Positions 46,601 through 57,796 of a stretch of 64,000 bases of DNA are shown here, one piece after another. Under the pieces are notes generated by a model. That model made no database searches, was not told the DNA's origin, and was given only the letters and a program-made list of their open reading frames with translations. The translations under genes and the position numbers were made by a program. This stretch comes from Dichotomocladium elegans. Its lineage: Eukaryota; Mucoromycota; Mucoromycetes; Mucorales; Lichtheimiaceae. Location: contig JAIXMN010000048.1 of assembly GCA_025716815.1 (NCBI GenBank), positions 28,768 through 92,767 on the forward strand, given 5' to 3'. Position 1 is the first letter of the stretch. Each line of letters begins with the position of its first letter.

Positions 46601-49100
46601 TGCCCTTTTGGTAGCCAGTCCACTTCTCGGTCATGAAATACCCGAGAATATCATAGGTGAATTCACTCATGTAACGGCAAGCATCTGCCATATACGGTGC
46701 CATGTTGTCGAATGTCTGGATCTGGTCTAGCATTACATTGAAGACAATCGTTGGATTGGAATTTGCCAGCTTGCCAAGATCACGACCGCATTGGCGAACA
46801 TCGTTCTTTGATACACGCCTAGAAAGAGCCTGTCAGTAAATGCTTTGTATGGTATCACGAGGATGCTTACTGCATCACCGACTTGACAGCACGCTCCGTG
46901 CGCTGCTTCAGCAATTCGCATTCTTTTGATTTCTTATACAGGCTGTCGTTCCACTCGCCGTAGAGGGCATAACTTAAATAGTGATCATCATGAATTAGCA
47001 AAGAAAAAAAAACATTATCACTCGCCTTGTCTTTCAGAACTTACCGCTCTTGGAATGAGAGTAGTTCCAGCAACTCCCAGAGTGAGCCCATCGTGCCAGG
47101 GTTGCCCGAACTGAAGGACACGGCCGGAAGAAGGATTTCGCGTATCATGGCCAAACAATAGGGTCGGCATCCGACAAACTCTTGCTCGTGCTCAATCAGC
47201 GATCGTACGATGAGCAGTAGTTTTGCCACCAGGTTCGGAGCAAGATACATCTTATAGCCAGCCAAGCGTATCACGGGCAAGAACACCTTGACAAGGTCCT
47301 CAAAGGTCTCCACCTTCGGAAGTCCGAGCTTCCAGTCACGGTAGAAGAACACGTAATGCTCCTTCTTCTTGAGATCATGGGTGTCATCCTTCAGGATATC
47401 GAGGACCAGTGTATCCGGCATTTTCGGCAGCTTGCCCATGACCTTTCCAAGGACGGACTTGATTTCCGAATTTTGGGCTCTTTTCTTGAAGATCTTGTAT
47501 TTCTCGCGCACCTCTTCCGGCACATACTTGTCATAGACATCTTCGAGCATGACATCGCAGAGGTGATAAATGTTATGCGCAAGCTCGGGGTACATATCAA
47601 TCAGCTTGTCATATTCCGCGAACATCAAGGACGCATGATGCACATCGCCGACCGAGATGAGCGCCCGCGTCAGTTCCACTACGTCGTTGGTTGTGTACGT
47701 TTTGCTGCTGCCAGCCTCACCAGACGCCTCATCTTCGGTATCCTTTGGTTTCGTCCGTTCCAGTTTCTCTGTCGTACCATCCTCTCCGAGCGCTCCGAAG
47801 GTTGCCAAAAGCCCGCTGGTGTTGGTCCTGATTTCTTTTTGCATATGATCCAAATATGCGGCCTTCTTTTTGGCCATGTCTTCGCCATACGGCCTTAGAT
47901 AGGGGATGATGTCGCAGAGCCGCACCAGGCTGTGTTTGATGAGGAGCGCACAGGCATAGAAGATCTCTTTGGGGGTGTTGAGCCCGTCGTTCTGAAAGCG
48001 CATGAGTCTGAAGCCGAGCAGATGAGCCATCACCGTGCTCCCGGCTTCTTCTGAATTGCTATCGTGATCGAGGTTCTGGTACCAAGGAGACTGCTGTAGC
48101 AGATGTATCCAGAACCGGTGGTTTCTGGTCAGCTCCTTGATGTAAAAGTCGAGTATGATATCCAAAACTCTGTTCGGATCAAGATGGAAGATGCCTAAAG
48201 AAGGTCAGGTATATATGAATCTCTCTGTTTTTTTTGGGGGGGGAGTCGTTTCAACGCAATGAAATACCAATATGCGTCGTCATAGCCCGGAGAAATTGAG
48301 GAATGCGCTCTAAAGGTGTTTCGGGTGCCTGGCCGTATTCGTTGTACTCCAAATCGATGCTGCCGAAAATTAGCTCATTTGTCAGAGCCGCATAGCCTTC
48401 ATTGTCTTCGCGCATCAGATTGAACTTGTTTTGTTTGTAGCTAAATGTGGAAGGAAGCGAAAAATGATGATGATGGCGATGAGCTAGTGTTGCATCTCTT
48501 CAACTCCAGTGGATAAGCCAACGTTGATTTAAAATACTTACAGCATGGACGTGTTCAGGCGAACCAGTTTCCGGTCAAAGATGGCCTTGTTTGGAATGAT
48601 TTTCGCGTACTCCAACAGCTGTGAGGAGAGGTTGGTGATAAAGTCCGAGTGTTGAAGTATCCTTCGATCCTTTTCATAATCGACCCCCATGCAGAACGTT
48701 GTAAGTAACAAAGCGGCTTCGGATAAGGGTAAGTGTTTATAGAACTCACTACAGCGCCTCGGATCATGTCAATGAGATTTCGCTTGAAGTCATCGATGCC
48801 GTCGATCTGCTTCCCAGCCTGGCTGAGTTCGAGCATCGACTCGAGGTGGACATCCCGGGACTTGAGTGAATTGATAAACATCATCCGCATATCAACATTG
48901 TTGTCTCTGAAGACGCCGGTTTCGTCGGTGATCAGTGCATCCATCAGATTCAGGTAGCTTTCCACCGATCGAGTGCCCTTGTACGCCTGTCCGGTGACAC
49001 GCGTGATAAGGGTACGTATAGGGTTTCCGAACTCGTAGACTTTGAAGCCGACAGCAGCTTCACGTGCGGCATTGATTTCTTGAATAACATCAGGTTCCAT
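43681..49100 (-). CDS. THO2: THO complex subunit 2 (mRNA export / transcription elongation)
   Basis: Largest subunit of THO, which couples transcription with mRNA packaging and export and prevents R-loops. It is a multi-exon gene encoding roughly 1,500 residues. The N-terminus (MEPDVIQEINAAREA) leads into helical repeats: TNLSSQLLEYAKIIPNKAIF, FDRKLVRLNTSMLYKQNKFN and LMREDNEGYAALTNELIFGS, then IFHLDPNRVLDIILDFYI, typical of THOC2. Later come PTTADRLPLISSIIQHCLLPR, VFCYEFVMLMHRLGVHNFSS (in pieces HCLLPR, MHRLGVHNFSSL) and FKRVMHKWNLKTTLWIE, collinear with the human protein. The C-terminus, from about 44690 down, is a low-complexity Arg/Asp/Glu/Ser tail of about 330 residues with repeated ARES, SRDD and RERE units ending RRRSRR. 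The start at 49100 is preferred to an upstream in-frame Met that would add a hydrophobic leader. Antisense frames inside the gene are shadows. Confidence 0.9.
44855..44876 (+). repeat. (CA)n microsatellite
   Basis: CA run in a THO2 intron between the helical-repeat exon starting at 44897 and the charged-tail exons. Confidence 0.75.
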
Positions 49101-49526
49101 GGTGATGGATGTGAGTAGAAAAGCTATCAAAAAAAAAATCCCCTCCCACCCGCGCCCCGCTTCTTTTTCCTCTTTCTTCACCTTTGGGCCCTCCTCCACA
49201 CCCCCCCCCCAACCCTCATTGTTACAAACTCCGTTTTAGCCCCTATACCCAAAACAGAGGATGCTCGATGGGAATCTCTACATCGGCTGCCCGAAGGATA
49301 TTTAGCTTATTACTGCCACACAATGCGGTTTAAAAAATGCATCTTGGCTCTTTCCCTCCCTTCCCTTTCCCTTGCCGTACATACTCCCCAAGGGAAAAAA
49401 GAGAGAGTGCGTATGTATGTGTGTAGATGGGCTTATCTTTATTGAAGAACATGCAACTTTTTTGCTGTCATGGGAGCAGAGCTATGCCACATAGCACCGT
49501 GCGCGCGCGGGGAGGGGGGGGTGTTG
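49101..49526. other. THO2 upstream region
   Basis: No gene seen. C-rich runs (49200-49210) and a GCGCGCGCGGGGAGGGGGGG-like GC-rich stretch (about 49500-49520) are present. A promoter function for THO2 is inferred from position only. Confidence 0.4.
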
Positions 49527-50126
49527 TCAGATCAGCGCTGTTGCTTCGTTTGGATGGATGATACTAAAAACGGCGGTCGTGATCGGGACAGCAACATTAC
49601 TGCTGCTGACACCATCCCTTCCTCCTCTCTTTCCGATGAACGCCTTCCCGAATCCGATCACCACAAATGCCAGCGCAAGCAGTACACCGAGCGTGATGAT
49701 CAATGAAGCGATGATCCATTTTCGAATAGGGCGGCGCCGGTGAGTGCACTCCTGTTCTTCTTCTTTGGCGAGTGGGTAGATGGTGTCTTCATCCGTGGCT
49801 GAAGGAGAGAGCGATGGTGGTAACGGCTCGTCGATGCTTCTCAGGCGCCACATCCAGCGAGAAGGCATGGTAGGCGGGTTTGAATGAATGGCCTGAGAGA
49901 GGTGGTCTGCTGCTGCTATCCACACGGCTTTCTTCTTCTTCTTGCTTTGACATGTGCTTGGTGATGTCGAGACAAGATGCATCGAGTCTTTTTGCACGCA
50001 TGGATCGTCTCCTCCAGCATCTGAGTAGTTGTATTTTGTAGGCAATACGCAGTTGATTGGATGTTGTTGATGAAGCCGAGAATCATTATGACATATATCC
50101 GCTGGGGTTGCATTCACTGTATACAT
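49527..50126 (-). CDS. Hypothetical single-pass membrane protein
   Basis: Uninterrupted 199-codon frame. The N-terminal ~65 residues contain four Cys and two N-glycosylation sequons (NAT, NDS, and NYS), then a KKKKK run, an acidic Pro/Ser segment, a basic stretch RRRPIRKW and one clear transmembrane helix (about residues 137-163, IIASLIITLGVLLALAFVVIGF), ending in a Ser/Thr-rich tail. There is no signal peptide in the frame, so topology is unclear. A C/T-rich leader (TTTCTTTCTATCTACTTCTC) directly precedes the ATG, as in neighbouring real genes, which supports the start; an upstream exon joining at TATACAG (about 50119) is an alternative. I recognise no family. Confidence 0.5.
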   Translation of the reverse strand: MYTVNATPADICHNDSRLHQQHPINCVLPTKYNYSDAGGDDPCVQKDSMHLVSTSPSTCQSKKKKKAVWIAAADHLSQAIHSNPPTMPSRWMWRLRSIDEPLPPSLSPSATDEDTIYPLAKEEEQECTHRRRPIRKWIIASLIITLGVLLALAFVVIGFGKAFIGKRGGRDGVSSSNVAVPITTAVFSIIHPNEATALI

Positions 50127-52289
50127 GACGAGAGAAGTAGATAGAAAGAAAGAGAGTAAGCGGTCGGAGGAAGGAGGGATAGGAGCAAATTGTCCAGTAA
50201 ATAAAATCCAATGGAGGGGAATCGTAGAAAAGAAAAGGAAGAGATGGAGGGCTATGAAAGCGCCCGCTCAGTGCTGAGCTCAAGGCGTGTGTGTAGGGGG
50301 GGGAAGCCGTGATGAGGATGGTAGAAGCTCTCGCTCTACTGCGTTTCTATAGTCCAACCTAGGATATATTATGATATCGGTTTGTATCACAACGAAAAAA
50401 GGGAGGGGGTTCAATATGAAGAGATCGGGCCCTATCTACTGGTTGTATAGTATGCCTGTATAGCAAGAAGTCGGGTAAGATATGTTCTCATCCTCGTCTG
50501 GGTGGGACGGTAGGTACATGGGTGATGATGTGACCAGTTGTGTGCGTGTGTACATAACGCATCTGCACTACTGAGAAAGGTCGCTCTCTCTCTCTCTTCT
50601 GCCTATACAGTTGATCCCGATAACGCTTTGCTTTGATCCGTATTGGCGGTTACATTCGAAATACCACATTCTTCAAAAACATCTTGGATTTTAAGGGCAG
50701 ACTTTGTGAGCGGTTAACTGACGTGCTCTGCTTCGATTGGCGCTGCAAAGATGAAACACAGAAGGCGGCGCATTGCATTATTGAAAAAAGAAAACATCCT
50801 ACAAATGTTCCACGTCGTGGTTTCTGGCTTTTTTGGAGAGAGGGAGGAGGGTGGAAGAAAGTAACAAACAGCAACATGGAAGCTTCATGCCATAGATATA
50901 TGGATCTAAGAGAGCAAGCATCCTGAAGGAAACTGGGCTAGAGACATCGTTAATGTGTTTCTGCAGAATCTGGGCTTTGGAATCGGTTAAAAATTTTGAA
51001 AGTAACGCAATGGCACTTTTTGATATATAAAAAAAAATGTCGCATAATATCATACGAATTCGTTGTATCAACAGATAGAAAGATTTCGTTAGTCAACAGA
51101 GAACATTGACCGATCCTCTTTATACTTTGACTTACCGGCTCGGCTCACATCAGGGGCACAATGGCAGGCACGAAGCCGGCGAAACGTGGGGCATCGGCAA
51201 ATTACACCAAGTGAGCGCGGGGACAAGGAAGACAACAGCGAAAAAAAAAGAGAGTACCTGGGGTGGAAGCAACGCAGAAGCGACGACGGGGAAAAGCACA
51301 GGCAACGCAAGAAGCAAAAAATCAGAGGAAGGACCTGATCGAAGGCAGTCAAATCGCGACCCAACTGGATGATGCGATCCCGTTTTGACCTGTTTTCTAT
51401 AGCGCATCAAATAGGGGTACGATTAGTCAATCCACAAAGGACAGAATATGTTAGGTTCGAGTGACAAACAAGTCGAGATAAGGATTCATCCCGGATAACC
51501 CATGGAAGAGAAACCAATGACGGATTGATGAAGAGGAAATAGTTCGTCCAGAATCTATACTATTTACGAGAAAACAGTCAGCCATGTGATAGACGATGCT
51601 GAAACAAGCACTGTGAGATATTAGACGATATTGTCCTTCAGAAAGCTCATATCTACGATGCTCATTGCTGCTATTTCACTATGTTTCTTGTCTATCAGCC
51701 CATAGCTTTGTTGCAGACAAGTTTAAACGGGCCGTTTGATTCTTTCGTATTGCCAACAGGATGATCAAGTAACACACAGACGATCACTGATCTGCAAAAC
51801 ATTGCATCAGGGATAATCCGATTCATCAGAATGTGACATTGTTTGATTATAAGGCAGCAAGAAAGCCGGTGTTGTTGAGCATCACGGGCTGCGTATTAAA
51901 AGCACTACTGCGTCAAACCTTTTTGCAATTATGTACTTATTATCAATGATAGACAAACATACACTCCACAAAGAACTCACAGCAGGACAAAGCTCACTAC
52001 CATCTGTGTCGCTGATGAGTTGTTCTATACAAATCAGAAAAGTTGACCATTCATCCGTCATAGTTATAGAGTCTATTTCTTCGTTTTTATCCGAGGCCCG
52101 ACCTAATATGCATGGTTGCATATAGACGTAATACTCTTTATATCTCAACATATCCAAATAGATCTGGGTCCGATACCTTCTCATACGCATGCTGTATCCA
52201 TGCACATACCGTGATGATGGTCTCTGTAGAACCATCACAAGCCGGATCATAGTTTTTCCCCATTATGGCAGTTAACTAGGCACCTGCAA
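50127..52289. other. Gene-poor region with an unplaced open frame
   Basis: No recognised gene. The 122-codon minus-strand frame at 51882-52250 (containing YKEYYVYMQPCILG and DEWSTFLICIEQLISDTDG) looks protein-like, and adjoins the transposase relic. It may be a fragment of a decayed element or gene; I cannot name it. A CT run lies at about 50585-50598. Confidence 0.4.
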
Positions 52290-53160
52290 GAATGAGGATA
52301 AGTCCTTCGAAATCGCTCAGCTCTAAGCTATTTGATGTTTCACTCATTCGAGTCATCAGTGTTACACTTTCCAAGAACCTATTACTTGTTCTTCACAACG
52401 GACTAAAACTGTTCAATAGGACTGAGTTCAGGCGAGTAGGATGGAAGATAGCCACATCGATATGCTCGAGACTCGATGTATTTAGAGAGAGCCTCAAGCT
52501 ACATTTAATGACGCCTGATGCGCAAAATCGTTCCTGAGATTGGAGTTGTTTCTGGGACTGTAACTACTACAGAAGTCCCTTTCTTGGATCATATCATGCT
52601 GCGCTGCATGTTAGTATGGAAGCCAGACTCATCAAGGAAAACACTGTTTTTTTTTCTAGAGTCACTATCAGGCATGCCCCCATCGGCTTTCACCCCAATG
52701 AACGGGCTCTTGGATCTTTGCAACACTACTTCTGTCTACAAGGCTGAAACCGAGCCTTTTCCAGTGACAAGATGCGATTCAATTTTTATGACTTGATGGA
52801 GGATCGTTTTCGGTACTTGACGACCCTCAAATCACATAAGCGACTGCTCCATCGACGGATTCTCGTCAACCCCAATAGCACTGTTATGCTCTCTCCGCTG
52901 AACGCCCTTTGGCCCCACGTCTCTTAGAAAAATGCTCTCAGGGCACTGGCCGTACTGGTGACTCCCATCACTGAGCTGACCGAACATGGATTCCTAGTTG
53001 TTTTGCAGCTGCTGCTGCTGCACTCTAGACCTTCTCAGACATCAGTTTGAAAACTCTGAGCTTATTTTGTCAATGTAGCCGTGCTTCTTTTGTCTGAATC
53101 CTTTTGTTTGGGGATATGCGTAGCAACAAAGTCAGGGTTATCGCTGGAACGTACTGTTTG
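52290..53160 (-). mobile_element. Degenerate Tc1/IS630-like transposon (DDE transposase pseudogene)
   Basis: On the minus strand several conserved transposase pieces occur in order but in different frames. VFLDESGFHTNMQRSMIWSK lies around 52570-52650, the second catalytic Asp region. GTSVVVTVPETTPISGTI follows. Then comes YRCGYLPSYSPELSPIE at about 52415-52480, the third catalytic residue, followed by a broken EQF..VVKNK. Upstream, GPKGVQRREHNSAIGVDENPS at about 52860-52930 fits the linker before the catalytic core. Frameshifts and stops between the blocks make it non-functional. No terminal repeats or TA target duplication could be defined by eye. This is the clearest transposase in the window. 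Confidence 0.82.
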
Positions 53161-53877
53161 CTACGCAGATATTCTGGTAAGAAAAAACGGATTAAAGAGA
53201 GTACAATTCCTCGTCAATGACACGGCCTTGCCCATTGTAAAAAATAAAATAAAATAGATTGCTCATCTCAGAATGTGAAATGGGTACAACAGAAAAGAAT
53301 TCAAACGGACAAAAGGCTGACTAACATTTATAGAGATGAATTTGACAAGCTTTTTTTTTTGTGCGACATCTTCCACCGTGCATATGACATTTGCTTTGAC
53401 ATCACGCGTAAGGATTTGTGGACAAAACCCGACTTATATTTTTGTAATCTTGCGACTCCAAAACTGCCAGGACACGACTTCAATTTTGGAAAACGGTGTA
53501 TGCCAATGATGCTGTGTGTATATTTATTTTATATTGCATGTTAGAGCATACATGGAAGAACAAACGATGGAAAGGGTGAGAAGGAAACATCAAAGGCAGA
53601 ATACAGAAAAGAGCATATGGTATAAGGAGATGGGAATCGAACAGAAGGGGAATTGCCGTCACCGAACATACATGGAAGGAAAGAGTGATCATAATCGCAG
53701 GGGTTGTGCGGATAGAGGGGCCATGTCATTGTATATGAAAAGAAAAAAAACAAATAAAGAAGATGAAGCATGATTGAATACATCGGAAGGGTCGTAAAAA
53801 AAAAGAGAGAGAGAGAAATGTCAAGGAGGTCTAGGCATGAGAGAGAAGATCCGTATTGCGAGTTAGACTTGTGTCTT
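53161..53877. other. AT-rich spacer
   Basis: No supported gene. Short frames at 53275-53544 (+) and 53516-53773 (+) are low in information. It includes A/G-rich tracts near 53750-53815. Confidence 0.4.
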
Positions 53878-54501
53878 TTAGTCTCGCGGTCGCGCTAGCA
53901 TGGATGGACAGTACGTACCGCCGGAGTGCGGTTGATAGTGCTGGTCAGGTGATTGCGCCAAGGAAGGTTTCAGGGGACGGAACGGCTCTATCTTCTTGTC
54001 CAGACGCTGAAGGCTGCGAGCGAGATGCCGCACCTGGGCCTTCAACTCGTCATACGCAATGCTCAGTTCGCGATCGACATCGTCAAGCAACTGTTCTGGT
54101 GCGTTCTCGAGCGGACGAACAGAATATGCATTTTGGAGCGACTTCAGAACAATTTCGATGGACGCCCATTCATCCTGCAGATGATGCAAATCATCTTCGA
54201 TCCCATTTACAGTGGCCATCTCTTGCGGGACTGGCGGTGACGATGTTGACTGGGATTTTTGCTGTTGCTGCTGTTGTTGCTGCTGCTGCTGCTCCTGGTG
54301 GTGTGCTTTCATTTTCTTCGGTTTCGAAGATCGTACCAAAGGATTTGGGATTGTTCGTTTCTTATGAGTGGCGTTTGGTGCAACTGGGTCGTAAGGCAGA
54401 TGTGGCTCGCCACAGTGTGGCTGGATCGGAAATAAGGCGTAAAGATCAAATTCGACTTGACAAAGGCACCGATGAATGGGGTAGAGCGTATCAATGTCCA
54501 T
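53878..54501 (-). CDS. Hypothetical Gln-rich coiled-coil protein
   Basis: Single-exon frame of 207 residues starting MDIDTLYPIHRCLCQVEFDL. The N-terminal ~60 residues carry three or four Cys/His and a KKMKAHH basic patch (possible nuclear signal), then an uninterrupted run of about twelve Gln (CAG/CAA, 54259-54300), a Ser/Pro linker and a helical, coiled-coil-prone region (EDDLHHLQDEWASIEIVLKSLQ, DVDRELSIAYDELKAQVRHL). The tail is Pro-rich, ending LARPRD. Amphipathic heptads are visible. The composition resembles a transcription or chromatin cofactor, but that is inference; I recognise no family. It lies alone among element debris with codon use like the genuine genes. Confidence 0.6.
   Translation of the reverse strand: MDIDTLYPIHRCLCQVEFDLYALFPIQPHCGEPHLPYDPVAPNATHKKRTIPNPLVRSSKPKKMKAHHQEQQQQQQQQQQQKSQSTSSPPVPQEMATVNGIEDDLHHLQDEWASIEIVLKSLQNAYSVRPLENAPEQLLDDVDRELSIAYDELKAQVRHLARSLQRLDKKIEPFRPLKPSLAQSPDQHYQPHSGGTYCPSMLARPRD
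54259..54300 (-). repeat. CAG/CAA (polyglutamine) tract
   Basis: Trinucleotide tract GCTGTTGCTG on the + strand coding about twelve consecutive Gln in the orphan gene; CAA interruptions are present. Confidence 0.85.
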
Positions 54502-57500
54502 CAAGTCCGTCTAATACACGAATAATGGAAGCTCGAGACGATAGTGTGCGGTGGGCAGAGGTATAGAGAAAGTAAGGGGGGTCTTAATAAGATAAGGGAA
54601 AAGAAAGACTCGGTCGGTCTATCGTGTGCCCTTATATCCTATTCGTTTTGATCTCTGCCCGATCGTAAAGAGGCATACGCGGCCGATCAATCAAAGCAGC
54701 AGTTTAGAGAGGGCTTCTTGAGGCTAGGTAGGCTAGTCTAGTCTACGCTTCGGACTCTGTTACCTTTTTCATAACGCGCTCCTGTGGTTTATTATTTTCC
54801 ACTGGAGTCGGAAAATCCATACACACACATACACGCACGCACGCACGCACGCACCCCTTTACAACATGGAATGGCTATCTTAAACCGGAGGTTGCTCCGA
54901 TACTGCTCGTGCTCACCCCCAGGCGGGTTCCGGTATGAGTGCTCCATAACAAATAAGGTTATGTGCTACGTATATAGTAGGAGTCCTTCTGCCCTCCCTA
55001 ATCTGTCCTTATTTCATTAGAAGGCCGTTCCAACTGTCTATTCCAGAAAGTCAGACGTGCCCGTTACTATAATTGCTGTCCTTCTGCTTTCTCGTCCGTT
55101 CTATCTTGCAGAAAGATATCTTGGCATTTTTCTAGGGTGTTTATGATTTACACGAAACGTATGCATGCAGAATGTTTCATGCATACAATTCCATTATTGG
55201 CAAATTGTGCCTCTGTCTAGACTGAAGATGAATTATGTGGCTCTTTCGGTAAATCAATGAGCAAAATGTCACGCGCATGCTGCTATAATTGGTGGGGGGT
55301 CAACGGCATAATACGAGTTTTTTGACCATATGTGTCTAACAAACAAACAAAGCTATTGCGTTCTCCCTTACTTGGGGGTGGGAGGTAGCCAAGAACACTA
55401 TTATGTAAAGTTCGCTGCAAAAACTATTACAGATGTCTTATTTGCGTGCTATAACAAGCCACACCACAAATTAAAATGAATTTCCTCACATATGGACGCG
55501 TATATTTCTTTATACCTATTTGAGCTTATACCCCAGACGGATGGATGCAAATGATATAAACAACTAGTCAATACCCTGTGTTTATACCTACGCTGCCATA
55601 TGCATTACCGTATCGTCAAACAAGATCAGTCAATAGTCTTTAATGGTGTATGCTCCGCTTGGGCGTCTTGATATCGCGTCTGTGATCCATGGTCCGTATG
55701 CATCACCACCTAATTCTAGTCTCTTTTGTGAAAACGTCTTTACCTTCCATGACGATATGTTTTTATATATCTCTCGGGCGATATCTATAAGAACATAGTT
55801 CGGATAGAGAACTGGCAAAATCCGGGTATTCGATCGTCGCTGTCTTATCTACATCATCGTAGCTAGCAAAACGGCTTAGGTTAACCGCGATTATGCAACT
55901 GAGGCTGCTGTAAAAAAGTTCATGACATATATGCAACATCAAGCAATGTATCTGACCGCTTCAATTAATGCCCTGGCTCCCGCACAGAGCATGTATGTAC
56001 CTGAAAAACATTCTGGATGTGTGTGACCTGACTCAAATCCCTGGGGTAGCCGTAAAAATAAATAAATAAACAACATCATTAGCAGCCACCCCGTTTTAAG
56101 AGTTTCGCCCGTATTATACGTAGCCATGGCCCGATCATGGGCGTCGGTTGAATTACAGGGACAGCGAGTTCTGGACTGGGTAATAAATTCTAATTGACCC
56201 TCTATTTCCCGCGCGTTAGTATTTTGAGTTGAGTCCCATTACAGCAAATGGAGATGTATTACACTCGATGGACCTTGCGTGGCCGAAAAGAAGTGTCCAC
56301 GCGTAATCTATGTTTTGTGGCCCGCGAGGGGGGTAGAGGGGAGAGGAAGAGGCCGAAGATTCACCCTCTCTCACGACATGACCACGTTGCTTGCATGAAC
56401 ATCTGCAATCCGTGGCTGACGATGCATTGTAATCGAACCTTCCCCCCACCAACAGTGTCTCTGCCTGATAGAAGTGATCTAGTCCTTTGACAATCCCGCC
56501 ACAAATGTTGTGGCACCATGAGTGCACGCCCATATCGCTCGTGCTCGGTTCCGACCGCCAAGTAAATATTGAACCTTTGCTATCCAAATAATGCAGAAGC
56601 CACCTTGCGGCTCAAAGAAAATCGATCTCCTGCTCCTGCCCCTTCCCCTTCCCCCCCCCACACTCACACAGCACTCTATCCTTGGCAGTCCTAATCGGTT
56701 CCTTCTTGTACTCCTGTCCCCTTCGAATCGGATTTGTATCCTAAAGTTTCTTAGTCTTGGCCCACTTCGCCTTTTTACATCTACGTCGTACGAAAAAATA
56801 AATCGGAAATAACATATCTGTGCACTGTAGTTCAAATCCGAATTAATCTTCTAATCCATCCATCGGGACAGGCATAGCCAAATGAGGTTAGTTCGTGATG
56901 GAAGGGATCTGCAACTGATGGGGGTGGGGGGAGGAAATGGTGTCTTGAAATGTCCCTAATTGACAAGGGAGCGCTCGTCCGACGTGCATTCGAGACAACG
57001 CTTGGCAAACTATCCATTCTGGCAAGGATACGCCAGATATAGAGTCCCAGTCTCTCTAATAACAATGAATATTGAAAGTGCTCCAATGTTAGCCCTCTTT
57101 CGCACGATTTCCGGGCGAATGGGGCCCCCGGATGCTGTCTTGAAAACGTTCCAGAGACGATCGTTTCCGCGTAATCTAGATTTCACATAACACCGCCCGT
57201 TGCCTGCATGCGGAAATCGGAGTTTTCCGCCATTTGGAACATGCAGCTCGCTTGTTTCGTGGCGGCCTTGGCAGCCCATAATAGATAAGTACGATCCACC
57301 GCACATTCATAAACGGGGGCAGCAGCGCTCCCTAGGAGTGGGAGTGACTCAACCCATGTCTCCATGTATGACTTGCTTGTGCATTCAATCATGCTTTGAT
57401 CGATGGTGTAGATCTTAACGGAACATTGCAGCGCTTGCTCTCTTGGCAAGACAAAGTACGAGTCTAGAAAGATATGGATAGTACTGAGAAAAAGGTGGTG

Positions 57501-57796
57501 CAAACATGACGCGTCATCCGAGACATCCTCGGAAAAGGAGATCTTGCCTCAAATTCTCTTCCCCCACCCCAATGACTCCATGATAAGCAAGGCGTCCAGA
57601 CAAAACTTGACATCTCCGCAAAAAATGTGCGATTTTAGGAAAACATATCATAGTTGCGCGACGTTCAAGCGAATGTCAGAACATAACAAAACTAAGGCAT
57701 GCACACATTCAACACCCTTACTAAAGCCCGTCATTTTCACCGACGCATTACAAAACTGCACCATGGGCTTTGAAGCAAATGTGATTGCAAATGAGC
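54502..57796. other. Gene-poor region with decayed minus-strand coding-like sequence
   Basis: No intact gene. A CACG/CGCA microsatellite lies at about 54820-54853. On the minus strand, protein-like but broken frames recur: 57183-57503, 57010-57306, 56832-57086, 56216-56587 and 55630-55818 (ending SGAYTIKDY). They run in the same direction as the repeat copy at 57797-58703 and may belong with it as one decayed element. No family was recognised. Confidence 0.4.
54820..54853 (+). repeat. (CACG)n-type microsatellite
   Basis: CACA followed by repeated CACG units, then CCCC. Confidence 0.8.

Noticed and set aside
53620..53660. tRNA-like T-loop (GTTCGATTCCC on the minus strand)
   Set aside because: No pairing T stem, no acceptor stem or anticodon arm around it. 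I found no convincing tRNA in the window.
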